From assembly GCF_001677955.1 (NCBI RefSeq), contig NZ_LELA01000092.1, forward strand, positions 62,001 to 126,000: DNA of 64,000 nucleotides. Direction: 5' to 3'. Numbering within the stretch: position 1 is the first letter of the stretch; every line of letters begins with the position of its first letter. Below, piece by piece: positions 16,706 through 25,280 of this stretch. The position numbers were made by a program, and so were the translations under genes. Origin of the DNA: Chryseobacterium sp. BGARF1 (GTDB lineage Bacteria > Bacteroidota > Bacteroidia > Flavobacteriales > Weeksellaceae). Below the pieces are notes generated by a model. That model was not told the DNA's origin. It did no database searches and saw nothing but the letters and a program-made list of their open reading frames with translations.

Positions 16706-17956
16706 ATGTCAATACAAGAACAAGCAAAAAACTCACAATATTTCATCGAACTCGAAGAAAAACATGGTGCACACAATTATCATCCGCTTCCGGTGGTTCT
16801 AGATAAGGGTGAAGGCGTTTTTGTTTGGGATGTTGAGGGTAAAAAATATTACGATTTTCTTTCGGCTTATTCAGCAGTTAACCAAGGGCATTCACACCCA
16901 AAAATTGTTGATGCTTTAGTAAATCAAGCAAAAAAACTGGCTTTAACTTCAAGAGCATTCTACAATTCAAATTTGGGAGAGTATGAGAAGAAAATCACTA
17001 CCCTTTTTGGTTTTGACAAAGTTCTACCAATGAATTCGGGAGCTGAAGCTGTGGAAACGGCAGTAAAATTAGCTAGAAAATGGAGTTATGAAGTAAAAGG
17101 AATTTCTGAAAACGCAGCTAAAATTGTAGTTTGTGAAAACAATTTCCATGGAAGAACCACAACAATTGTTTCTTTCTCAAACGACCCCGATGCCAATAAA
17201 AACTACGGTCCTTTCACACCGGGATTTGTAAAAATTCCTTACAACGACCTTGCAGCTTTAGAAGAAGTTTTAAAAAATGACGCTCAAAATATTGCAGCAT
17301 TTTTGGTTGAGCCGATTCAGGGAGAAGCTGGAGTTTATGTTCCGGATGAAAACTTCCTTAAGAATGCATTAGAATTATGTAAAAAATACAATGTTCTTTT
17401 CATTGCAGACGAAGTACAGACAGGAATTGCAAGAACGGGTAAATTGATTGCTTGTCACCACGAAAACGTGCAACCTGATATTTTAATTTTAGGAAAAGCA
17501 CTTTCTGGAGGAATGTATCCTGTATCTGCAGTGTTGGCAAATGATGAGATTATGAATGTCATCAAACCAGGTCAGCACGGTTCTACTTTTGGAGGAAATC
17601 CCATTGCCTGTGCAGTTGCTATCGCAGCTTTGGACGTTGTTGCTGATGAAAAACTTTCTGAAAGAGCTGAAGAATTAGGAAAACTATTCAGAAGTGAAAT
17701 TGAAAAATTAATCGAAAAATCAGACCTAATTACCAAAGTAAGAGGAAAAGGTTTATTAAATGCCATCTTAATTAATGATACTCCTGAAAGCTCTACCGCA
17801 TGGAATCTTTGTTTACAGTTAAAAGAAAACGGACTTTTAGCTAAACCAACTCACGGAAATATCATCAGATTGGCTCCTCCATTGGTTATCACAGAAGAAC
17901 AATTATTAGATTGCGTGAAGATTATTGAACAAACAATCTTGAATTATAAGAAATAA
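16706..17956 (+). CDS. rocD: Ornithine--oxo-acid transaminase
   Basis: This is a 416-residue class III PLP aminotransferase. Visible marks are the N-terminal [21 protein letters not shown], the cofactor loop [29 protein letters not shown] and the PLP-binding Lys 264 in [12 protein letters not shown], the signature that separates ornithine aminotransferase from other class III enzymes. It converts ornithine and 2-oxoglutarate to glutamate-5-semialdehyde and glutamate, linking arginine and proline metabolism. It is flanked by terminators on both sides, so it is monocistronic. Confidence 0.93.
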   Translation: MSIQEQAKNSQYFIELEEKHGAHNYHPLPVVLDKGEGVFVWDVEGKKYYDFLSAYSAVNQGHSHPKIVDALVNQAKKLALTSRAFYNSNLGEYEKKITTLFGFDKVLPMNSGAEAVETAVKLARKWSYEVKGISENAAKIVVCENNFHGRTTTIVSFSNDPDANKNYGPFTPGFVKIPYNDLAALEEVLKNDAQNIAAFLVEPIQGEAGVYVPDENFLKNALELCKKYNVLFIADEVQTGIARTGKLIACHHENVQPDILILGKALSGGMYPVSAVLANDEIMNVIKPGQHGSTFGGNPIACAVAIAALDVVADEKLSERAEELGKLFRSEIEKLIEKSDLITKVRGKGLLNAILINDTPESSTAWNLCLQLKENGLLAKPTHGNIIRLAPPLVITEEQLLDCVKIIEQTILNYKK

Positions 17957-17985
17957 ATAAAAATATTTTTTAATATTTTAAAATG

Positions 17986-18017
17986 AATAACGCTCTAAAT
18001 CAGAGCGTTATTTTTTT
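17986..18017 (+). terminator. Rho-independent terminator after rocD
   Basis: AATAACGCTCT (17986-17996) and AGAGCGTTATT (18002-18012) form a perfect 11-bp stem, followed by Ts. Confidence 0.88.
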
Positions 18018-18092
18018 ACTCAATAAATTGAACAAACGATTGTTTAACTTTTGTACTTGTTTATTATCTAACCTTTTTATAATGTGAGTGGT

Positions 18093-18851
18093 ATGGATAA
18101 TCCTAAAATAAGTGCTTTATTAATCGTTTTTAATGAAGAAAAAAATATTGAAGAAGCTTTAAACTCGGTAGCGTTTGCTGACGAAATAATTGTTTTGGAT
18201 TCTTTCAGTACCGATAAAACCGTTGACATTATAAAAAATAAATATCCCAACGTAAAACTTTATCAAAATAAATTTGAAGATTTTACCAAGCAACGCAATC
18301 TTTGCATTTCTTACGCAAAAAACGACTGGATTTTATTTTTAGACGCTGATGAGAGAATTACCCAGAAATTGAGAAATGAAATTTTAAAAGAAATTAAAAA
18401 ACCTGTTACTCAAAACGCCTACTTTTTTAAACGCAAATTTTTCTTTATGGGCGAAAAAGTAAATTACTCGGGTACCCAGAATGACAAGAACATCCGTCTT
18501 TTTAAAAAAGAAGTGGCACATTATGACGAAAATAAAAGAGTTCATGAAGGGCTAAGTAACGTAGACAACCCTGGGACCTTACAAAACTATCTTCTTCATT
18601 TTTCTTTTGATTCTTATGAAGCTTACTACAAAAAAGTCATTCATTATTCAAAACTGAAAGCAAAAGATTTACACGAAAAAGGGGTTCACTATAAAATGGT
18701 GAAACAATTATCAAAAAGCGCATTTAATTTCTTTAAAACGTATATTCTAAAACTTGGTATTTTAGACGGCAAAAAAGGGTTAATACTCTCCTACTTAAGC
18801 GCTCTAAGTTCGTTTAAAACCTATGAATTTCTAAAAGAAGAATATGCATAA
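18093..18851 (+). CDS. Glycosyltransferase family 2 (WaaE/KdtX-like)
   Basis: This is a 252-residue protein from the ATG at 18093; a GTG at 18084 is an alternative. The GT-A fold shows ISALLIVFNEEKNIEEAL, IIVLDSFSTDKT and the DxD-type motif LFLDADERI, with a C-terminal amphipathic region (KSAFNFFKTYILKLGILDGKKG). The pattern matches WaaE/KdtX-type beta-glucosyltransferases acting on lipopolysaccharide core. It is the first gene of the polysaccharide cluster and is about 70 bases from a close paralog downstream, so the pair probably arose by tandem duplication. Confidence 0.85.
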   Translation: MDNPKISALLIVFNEEKNIEEALNSVAFADEIIVLDSFSTDKTVDIIKNKYPNVKLYQNKFEDFTKQRNLCISYAKNDWILFLDADERITQKLRNEILKEIKKPVTQNAYFFKRKFFFMGEKVNYSGTQNDKNIRLFKKEVAHYDENKRVHEGLSNVDNPGTLQNYLLHFSFDSYEAYYKKVIHYSKLKAKDLHEKGVHYKMVKQLSKSAFNFFKTYILKLGILDGKKGLILSYLSALSSFKTYEFLKEEYA

Positions 18852-18892
18852 CGATTATTTTTTTACAGTTTTAAAATTCTGAAAATAAACTG

Positions 18893-18900
18893 TATTTTTG
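18893..18900 (+). promoter_or_regulatory. Promoter -7 box of the second glycosyltransferase gene
   Basis: TATTTTTG fits TAnnTTTG and lies 20 bases before the ATG at 18921. No TTTG is found 19 bases upstream. Confidence 0.5.
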
Positions 18901-18920
18901 CATCAGTAAGTCATACATCC

Positions 18921-19676
18921 ATGAAGCTTTCTGTAGCAATAATTACTTTTAACGAAGATAGAATAATCGAAAAAAATCTAAATGCAATTCACGATTTAGC
19001 CGACGAAATCATTATTGTTGACAGCTTTTCTAAAGACTGTACAGAAGAGATTTGCTCTAGATTTCCAAAGGTAAAATTTATTCAGCAAAAATTTTTGGGT
19101 TTTGGAAAACAGAAAAATTTCGCTATTGAACAATGCCAATCAGAATGGATTTTGTTTTTAGATTCTGATGAAATTCCTGAAGAAGACTTAAAAAAGTCAA
19201 TCAAAAAAATAATCTCAGAACCACAGCCGGAATTTAATGTTTACGACGCTGAATTTAATAATATTTTCTTGGGGGAAACCTTAAAATATGGAGGTTGGGG
19301 AAATATAAAAAGAGAAAGACTTTTCAGAAAAGGCCACGGAAAATACTCTGAAGACATTGTACATGAAGTATTCATTACGACAGAATCTAAAGGAAAACTG
19401 AAAGGGAAAATAAATCATTACACTTACAAAGACATTTATCACCACATCGAAAAGTCTAATAAATACACCTCGATGATGGCAGAAAAAATGTATAAGAATG
19501 GCAAAAAATCAAACATTTTTAAAATTCTTTTTAAGCCTATTTTTCAGTTCTTTAAATCTTATTTTTTACGTTTAGGATTTCTTGACGGTTTGGTTGGCTA
19601 TTATGCGGCAGCAACAGCAGCTTTCTACACTTTTCTTAAATATAAAAAACTTCACGAAATTCATAAATTCAGATAG
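18921..19676 (+). CDS. Glycosyltransferase family 2 (WaaE/KdtX-like), paralog
   Basis: This is a 251-residue GT-A protein that is paralogous to the preceding gene: SVAIITFNEDRIIEKNL, EIIIVDSFSKDCTEE, GFGKQKNFAIEQ, ILFLDSDEIPEED and the same C-terminal FFKSYFLRLGFLDGLVGYY segment. It probably adds a sugar to lipid A-core or a similar envelope glycan in the cytoplasmic leaflet. It is followed after 3 bases by the polysaccharide deacetylase gene, implying co-transcription. Confidence 0.86.
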   Translation: MKLSVAIITFNEDRIIEKNLNAIHDLADEIIIVDSFSKDCTEEICSRFPKVKFIQQKFLGFGKQKNFAIEQCQSEWILFLDSDEIPEEDLKKSIKKIISEPQPEFNVYDAEFNNIFLGETLKYGGWGNIKRERLFRKGHGKYSEDIVHEVFITTESKGKLKGKINHYTYKDIYHHIEKSNKYTSMMAEKMYKNGKKSNIFKILFKPIFQFFKSYFLRLGFLDGLVGYYAAATAAFYTFLKYKKLHEIHKFR

Positions 19677-19679
19677 AAT

Positions 19680-20420
19680 ATGGTTCTTTTTTTTAAAAGA
19701 GTTTTGGGACTTTCAAAGAAAGAAAGTATTCGAATTTTGATGTATCATCAGGTGTTACCACAATCGATTGCTTATAAAAATGATTTGATTGTAACGGTTG
19801 AAAATCTTGATGAACAGCTAGTATACATCAAAAACAATTTCAAAACTGTATTTTTCAAAGATTTAGAAGATTCAAAATCTGTTGATAATAAAATTATTTT
19901 AACCTTCGATGATGGGTATTACAATAACTTACAATATCTGATTCCACTGCTCGAAAAACACCAGTTGAAAGCAACAATTTTCATTCCTACAGAGTTTATT
20001 CAAAACAATCTGAATGGAGAAGAAAGAGTCTATATGAATTTTGATGAAATAAAATCTCTGAATCCTAATTTAGTTGAAATTGCCTTGCACAGTCATTCTC
20101 ACAAGAATTTTTCGCAAATGACGTTATCAGAAGCTGAAACAGACCTTTTAAAAAACATTGAAATTTTAGAACAAAATCAAATTAGTTTCACAAAAGTTTT
20201 GGCTTATCCGTATGGCAAATTTCCAAAAGAAAAAGAGCGTAAAAAAGAGTTTTTCAAAATGCTCGCCAGAATCGGAATTGTCTCAGCAATGAGGATTGGC
20301 AATAATATAGCATTTTACCCCTTTAAAAAGAGATTTGAAGTCAACCGTATCGACATCAAGTACGGAGATTCTTTAAAAACCTTTAAATGGAAACTCAAAT
20401 TTGGAAAAACAAAGCTTTAA
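19680..20420 (+). CDS. Polysaccharide deacetylase (NodB homology) family protein
   Basis: This is a 246-residue protein with NodB marks: RILMYHQVLP near the N-terminus, the catalytic LTFDDGYYNN motif and the metal-binding His cluster ALHSHSHKNF. CE4 enzymes remove N- or O-acetyl groups from glycans using Zn2+ or a similar metal. No signal peptide is evident, so it may act on a cytoplasmic or membrane-linked intermediate. It starts 3 bases after the upstream glycosyltransferase. Its stop codon overlaps that of the convergent downstream gene in a shared TTAA. Confidence 0.85.
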   Translation: MVLFFKRVLGLSKKESIRILMYHQVLPQSIAYKNDLIVTVENLDEQLVYIKNNFKTVFFKDLEDSKSVDNKIILTFDDGYYNNLQYLIPLLEKHQLKATIFIPTEFIQNNLNGEERVYMNFDEIKSLNPNLVEIALHSHSHKNFSQMTLSEAETDLLKNIEILEQNQISFTKVLAYPYGKFPKEKERKKEFFKMLARIGIVSAMRIGNNIAFYPFKKRFEVNRIDIKYGDSLKTFKWKLKFGKTKL

Positions 20421-21496
20421 CTCAGCCATCTTTTATATAAACCTTCATAGGCTTCAGCCATGCTTTTATAACTAAATTTTGAAGCTCTTTCCTTTAATTT
20501 TATAATATAATTTTCTTTATCAGCATTAAACTTTTCAATACCTTCATCATAAACTCTTTTCATCGAATCTGATGTAAAATCATTAAAGTAAAAAGCCAAA
20601 TCTCCACCAATTTCGGGAAGACTGGTTAAATTACTTAGAAAAACAGGCTTTCCAAAATACATTGCTTCAACAGGAGGAATACCAAAACCTTCTGCAAGCG
20701 ACGGGTGACAATACGATTCACAATGCTGAAGAAGAAAATATTTTTCATTATTCTCAACATTTTCAAGAATATGAACTTTCTTTTCTAAGCCTAAATTTTT
20801 CACTTTTTCAAGAAATTTTTCTTTGTGTTCAGATTTTGCTGAAGAGGTTACTAACACCAATTCTCTTTCATTTCCTGTGATGAGATTGAGCAAAACTTCC
20901 TGATTTTTTTTGGGGAAAAGCACCCCAATATTTAGAATGAATTTTCTATTGATAAACTCATATTTTTTTTCAGAACTAAAGTTTTCATTATCAGGAAAAA
21001 TCAATCCATTATAAATCACTTCAACTTCTACGTCGTTTTTAAAAGTAAACAAATGTTTATTTTTAAGAAAATCATCTTTTACAAATTCTGAAATACAAAC
21101 TATGGCATCTGCATTTCCTATATTTTTCTGAACGAGTTTTTTAGATTTTTCAATTTTTCTTTCAGAACTTTTATCATGAAGAAAATTCAAATCATGTAAT
21201 GTAACTACTTTTTTCTGATGACTTTTTTTAGAATGAAAATAATCTGAAAGTTGATGCGTTACATGAATTAATGAAAAAGACGAGGTACTTATTGTAATTT
21301 TTTTATGCCAAAATTTCCAGTTAATAATCTTAAAATCAGATTGTGTCGTGGGAATATTTTTCTCTGGGCCGTAAAGTGTATAATGGAAATGGCACACTTT
21401 TTCGTCTATTCCTTTGATTAATGAAATGCAAACATTTGCAATTCCTGATTTAGGATATTTGAGTCGTTCAACGTCGATAAGGATATTCTTTTTCAT
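20417..21496 (-). CDS. Glycosyltransferase family 4 (GT-B fold)
   Basis: This is a 359-residue protein from the ATG at 21496; a GTG nine bases upstream is possible. The GT-B C-terminal Rossmann half shows FILNIGVLFPKKNQEVLL and the nucleotide-sugar motif HPSLAEGFGIPPVEAMYFGKPV with the E-x7-E element. The N-terminal half has VTLHDLNFLHD. It uses an activated sugar, most likely for envelope polysaccharide. It is the only minus-strand gene in this half of the cluster and is divergent from the gene at 21559. Confidence 0.87.
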   Translation of the reverse strand: MKKNILIDVERLKYPKSGIANVCISLIKGIDEKVCHFHYTLYGPEKNIPTTQSDFKIINWKFWHKKITISTSSFSLIHVTHQLSDYFHSKKSHQKKVVTLHDLNFLHDKSSERKIEKSKKLVQKNIGNADAIVCISEFVKDDFLKNKHLFTFKNDVEVEVIYNGLIFPDNENFSSEKKYEFINRKFILNIGVLFPKKNQEVLLNLITGNERELVLVTSSAKSEHKEKFLEKVKNLGLEKKVHILENVENNEKYFLLQHCESYCHPSLAEGFGIPPVEAMYFGKPVFLSNLTSLPEIGGDLAFYFNDFTSDSMKRVYDEGIEKFNADKENYIIKLKERASKFSYKSMAEAYEGLYKRWLS

Positions 21497-21546
21497 GAAA
21501 AACACGGGCTTTTCCCCAAAATTAGAAATTTAAACTTTAAAATCTT

Positions 21547-21554
21547 TACTTTTG
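21547..21554 (+). promoter_or_regulatory. Promoter -7 box abutting the start at 21559
   Basis: TACTTTTG fits TAnnTTTG but ends only 4 bases before the ATG, so a transcript starting about 7 bases downstream would begin at or within the start codon. A leaderless message or an unrecognised alternative promoter are the two options. Confidence 0.4.
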
Positions 21555-21558
21555 TTTT

Positions 21559-22533
21559 ATGAAAATTTGTTTAATCAGTTTTGATTTCTGGCATTATGAT
21601 GAACATATCGTAAATAAACTGAAAGAGAAAGGTGTAGATGCATACCACATCAACATTGGGGCTTTTACGCACAAAAATTTAGGGGCAAGGGTTAAGAATG
21701 CAATGAGTAAAGTTTTTATTGGAAAAAATCTGAAGCACGAGAAAAGACAAGAATTCATCATCAATTCTCTAAAAAAAATAGGAAAGCAGGACCAAATTTT
21801 AGTTATTAATCCCGAAGGTATTGAAGAACATGTACATAAAGTAATCAGAAAATATACAGACCGAAATATTGCCTATTTATACGACAGCATGTCAAGAAAC
21901 CCTGCCCATCATATTTTACATTTTTTTGACACCGTTTTTTCTTTTGATGACGAAGATGTGAAAGAACATGGATTCAAAAAAATAACCAATTATAATTATC
22001 TGAAACACTGCCCTTATGAGCAGCAGCACCCTCATCTTGATCTTTTTTATATCACTTCGTACGATACGCAGAGATTACAGAAACTTAATATTTTAATTAA
22101 TCAAATTGATGATTTAAACATCAATTTTAAAACAATTGTTGCCGGAAAGAAAAGCTGGAAAAATAAGATTACACAAATTGTTGACTCCAAAAACATCAAT
22201 ATCATTAAGTTCAGAACCAAAAATATTCCTCAACAATCATTACCAAAACTATACAAAAACACAAAAGTGATTCTTGATCTTCAGCGAGATAATCAAATGG
22301 GGCTAAGTTTCCGTATTTTTGAGGCAATGGCTTTAGAAAAAAAGTTTATTACTGACAATCGTACCATTAAAAATTACGATTTTTATAACCCGGAAAACAT
22401 TTTGATTCTTAATGATGATTTCAGTAATATTGAAAAGTCTTTTTTTGAAACTGATTATCAAAAACTTTCGGACGAAATCTATTACAAATACACCTTATGT
22501 AATTGGGTGAATACTGTTTTTAATTTAAGCTAA
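21559..22533 (+). CDS. Glycosyltransferase-like protein, family A of a paralog pair
   Basis: This is a 324-residue protein not closely matching a classical family by eye. The C-terminal half contains YKNTKVILDLQRDNQMGLSF and then RIFEAMALEKKFITDNRTIK and NYDFYNPENILIL, a layout like CgeB-type or capsule GT-B transferases where a Glu (FEA) contacts the nucleotide-sugar. The gene at 23469 shares the same block nearly word for word, so these are paralogs. It is followed with no gap by a GT2 gene (stop at 22533, ATG at 22534), so translation is coupled. Confidence 0.7.
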   Translation: MKICLISFDFWHYDEHIVNKLKEKGVDAYHINIGAFTHKNLGARVKNAMSKVFIGKNLKHEKRQEFIINSLKKIGKQDQILVINPEGIEEHVHKVIRKYTDRNIAYLYDSMSRNPAHHILHFFDTVFSFDDEDVKEHGFKKITNYNYLKHCPYEQQHPHLDLFYITSYDTQRLQKLNILINQIDDLNINFKTIVAGKKSWKNKITQIVDSKNINIIKFRTKNIPQQSLPKLYKNTKVILDLQRDNQMGLSFRIFEAMALEKKFITDNRTIKNYDFYNPENILILNDDFSNIEKSFFETDYQKLSDEIYYKYTLCNWVNTVFNLS

Positions 22534-23472
22534 ATGACAAAAATTTCTGTCGCACTTTGTACTTATAACGGCGAAAAATACATCCGAGAACAAATAGATT
22601 CTATTTTAGAGCAATCTTTGAAAGTAGATGAAATTGTAGTGTGCGACGACGGATCAACAGATCAAACCCTAAATATTTTATCGGAATACGAAAATAAATT
22701 CCCCGATATTTTTAAAATCCATATCAATGAAAAAAATTTACGCAGTGTAAAAAACTTTGAAAAAGCAATCTCACTTTGTAATGGCGAAATTATATTTTTA
22801 AGTGACCAGGATGATGTTTGGGAAAATGATAAAGTGAAAATTTTCAGTGATTTTTTCGAAGACAACCAAAATGTTGATGTTGTATGCTCAAACGGATTTA
22901 TTATCGATGAGAACAGTCTACAGCAAAATCTATATACAGTTTGGGATGTTCCAAGATTTTTAAGCGAAAACAAAAAAGAAATCAACTATTTTAAAATTTT
23001 TGCAACCATTGGAAATTTTGCAACAGGAGCTTCAATGGGCATCAGAAAATCATTTGTTAATAAGATTCTCCCCTTTCCAACTGTCGAAGGTTTACATCAC
23101 GATGAGTGGATCGCATTGGTTTCTTCCGAACAAAAAAAGTTTGCCTTTTTAAATGAAAAACTCTTTTCCTATCGTATTCACAGCGAACAACAAGTCGGAG
23201 GAATCTGTTATTCTAAAGATGAAGTTTCTAAAGAAAAACTGATTAGCCGTTTCGATTATGATAAAGCCCCTAAAACGTTCAGAGATTTTAAAATAAAACT
23301 GAGAACGCTTAATGATAAAGAAAGAAAATTCACAGCTTATCTTGAAAAAGATTCTAATGAAAATGCGAAAAGATTTTTGAAAGAAGTTCAGAATGAAAAA
23401 TTAGCTTTATACCAAAAATTAAAATCTGAGCATTTTGCTCTTTTCCTATTCTTTAAATATTTTTACAGATGA
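22534..23472 (+). CDS. Glycosyltransferase family 2 (rhamnosyltransferase-like)
   Basis: This is a 312-residue GT-A protein: KISVALCTYNGEKYIREQID at the N-terminus, EIVVCDDGSTDQT, the DxD motif LSDQDDVWENDK and, further on, GLHHDEWIALV with the putative catalytic HDEW. This combination is characteristic of rhamnosyl- and similar transferases of O-antigen or capsule assembly. It sits between the two members of the CgeB-like paralog pair, abutting the first and overlapping the second by 4 bases (ATGA), so the three are one translational unit. Confidence 0.88.
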   Translation: MTKISVALCTYNGEKYIREQIDSILEQSLKVDEIVVCDDGSTDQTLNILSEYENKFPDIFKIHINEKNLRSVKNFEKAISLCNGEIIFLSDQDDVWENDKVKIFSDFFEDNQNVDVVCSNGFIIDENSLQQNLYTVWDVPRFLSENKKEINYFKIFATIGNFATGASMGIRKSFVNKILPFPTVEGLHHDEWIALVSSEQKKFAFLNEKLFSYRIHSEQQVGGICYSKDEVSKEKLISRFDYDKAPKTFRDFKIKLRTLNDKERKFTAYLEKDSNENAKRFLKEVQNEKLALYQKLKSEHFALFLFFKYFYR

Positions 23473-24440
23473 ACAGAATCCTCATCATCATGCATAACTA
23501 TGCAGGAATTTCAGACCTCATCAAAAAAAATCTGGAGTCTTTGAATTATGACAATGTAGATTTTTTACTGTATTCTGATGAAAAATTCAGATACAAAAAC
23601 TGGCGTGAGCAACTTAATAATGTTTACCGAAAAACAGTTTTAGGAGATAAAAAGTACAAAGAGATTCTGAGGAAAGCCTTTATAGAAAACACATTGATAG
23701 AGAAGGCTAAAAGATTACCTGAATACGAAACGATTTTGGTAATGACAACAGATTTCTTTTCCGAAGAATTCTTAAGCATTATCCGAACCAAAACTAAAAA
23801 ACTAGTCGGAAATCATTGGGACGGACTTAACAGAACACCGAATGTTTATCCTAAACTTAAGTTCTTTGACAGGTTTTTCGTATTTGACAAAAATGATGTT
23901 GATGAAAAGAAAAACATTTTCTTCCTCACCAATTTCTTTTTTAATTTTGAAGAAGAGAAAGCCCAACCAACCATAAAAAACGATGTTTTCTATATCGGAA
24001 CATATGTGGAAGAGCGATTTAAAAAATTAAAAAACATTTCAGCAATTTTAAGTCTGAAAAAAATCAGTCAAAAAATACTGCTTTTCAGTTGGGACAAAAG
24101 AGAAGCTGAAGGAGAAATCAATTTCACCAATCAATTTCTGACATACGATGAAAATATGGGCTGGGTTAAAAGCTCTAAAGCACTTTTAGATTTAAAACTG
24201 AAAGAACACAACGGGTTATCTTTCCGCTTTTTTGAAGCATTAAAATACGAAAAGAAATTAATTACTGATAATCCGGATGTAAAAAATTACGATTTTTACA
24301 ACCCAGAAAACATCTTTATCATTGGCGAAGATTCTGAAGAGAATCTGAATAGTTTTATTGAAAATCCTTATCAGGAAATTCCTGCAGAAATCAAAAATAA
24401 ATACAGTTTTGAAAACTGGTTCAAAACACTTATTTCTTAA
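23469..24440 (+). CDS. Glycosyltransferase-like protein, family A paralog
   Basis: This is a 323-residue paralog of the protein encoded at 21559. The shared signature is the run GLSFR-F-FEA, EKKLITDN, KNYDFYNPENIFII, while the N-terminal halves have diverged (MNRILIIMHNYAGISDLIKK here). The fold is probably GT-B, and the donor and acceptor are unknown. It overlaps the upstream GT2 gene by 4 bases and ends 3 bases before the next GT2 gene, consistent with one operon that builds a repeating glycan. Confidence 0.7.
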   Translation: MNRILIIMHNYAGISDLIKKNLESLNYDNVDFLLYSDEKFRYKNWREQLNNVYRKTVLGDKKYKEILRKAFIENTLIEKAKRLPEYETILVMTTDFFSEEFLSIIRTKTKKLVGNHWDGLNRTPNVYPKLKFFDRFFVFDKNDVDEKKNIFFLTNFFFNFEEEKAQPTIKNDVFYIGTYVEERFKKLKNISAILSLKKISQKILLFSWDKREAEGEINFTNQFLTYDENMGWVKSSKALLDLKLKEHNGLSFRFFEALKYEKKLITDNPDVKNYDFYNPENIFIIGEDSEENLNSFIENPYQEIPAEIKNKYSFENWFKTLIS

Positions 24441-24443
24441 GAC

Positions 24444-25280
24444 ATGAACGAAACAATCTCTATCATTATTCCTTACTACAAAGGTGAAGACTACATTCAT
24501 GAAACCTTAAAAAGTGTTTATGATCAAACCTACCAGGATTTTGAAGTTATTATTGTGAATGATGGTTCTGAAAGAGCAGCTTTAGATCTAATTGAACAAA
24601 ATGAAGCTTTTAAAAATCTAAAAATCATTCATCAGGAAAACCAAGGACAATCTTCTGCCAGAAATAACGGTGTGAAATCTGCCACAGGAAAATATATTCT
24701 CTTTCTGGATTGTGATGATCTTATCGACAAAACATTTTTAGAAAAAACACATCAGATTCTTTCAAAAAACAAAGAGGTTAGAATCTGCTACACGAAAGGA
24801 AAATTCTTCGAAAAAACAGATAAAGAATGGGTTCTTCAGCCTTTCAACACTTTTGATTTCTTAATTGAAAACTGTATTCCTATTACCGCTCTTATTTACA
24901 AAGAAGATTTTGATAAAATCGGAGGTTTTGATACTCAATTAAACTACTACGAAGATTGGGATTTCTGGATTTATTTAATTGAAATGGGCGTGAAAGTTCA
25001 TAAAATTGATGAATTTTTATTCTTCTACAGAATAAGAAATACGGCAGATTCGCTTACCAATACAAGCATAGACAACAGCTCCAGACTGTCTGATAATTTC
25101 TTTGAGATCTATAAAAAACATTATACCTTTTATAAACAAAATGGGTTAGATTTTCATAACATTATGAGTTTAATCCGCGAGAATAAAAAGTATAAAGCCA
25201 AGTATTATAATGAATGGTACAGAAAATTGATTTATAAATTTTTTAAGCCTAAAAAATATCAGAAAATTTATAAAAATTAA
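24444..25280 (+). CDS. Glycosyltransferase family 2
   Basis: This is a 278-residue GT-A protein with SIIIPYYKGEDYIHETLKSV, EVIIVNDGSE, the acceptor-facing NQGQSSARNNGV, the DxD motif ILFLDCDDLID and the later motif YEDWDFWIYLIE, containing the ED of the catalytic base region. It probably adds a hexose in O-antigen or capsule synthesis. It is the last gene of the 21559-25280 plus-strand unit. Its TAA shares TTAA with the stop of the convergent 679-residue gene. Confidence 0.88.
   Translation: MNETISIIIPYYKGEDYIHETLKSVYDQTYQDFEVIIVNDGSERAALDLIEQNEAFKNLKIIHQENQGQSSARNNGVKSATGKYILFLDCDDLIDKTFLEKTHQILSKNKEVRICYTKGKFFEKTDKEWVLQPFNTFDFLIENCIPITALIYKEDFDKIGGFDTQLNYYEDWDFWIYLIEMGVKVHKIDEFLFFYRIRNTADSLTNTSIDNSSRLSDNFFEIYKKHYTFYKQNGLDFHNIMSLIRENKKYKAKYYNEWYRKLIYKFFKPKKYQKIYKN

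Noticed and set aside
24258-24500. Open frame on the minus strand across the junction of two glycosyltransferase genes
   Set aside because: It is antisense to two genes with clear motifs and has no start context or recognisable domain.
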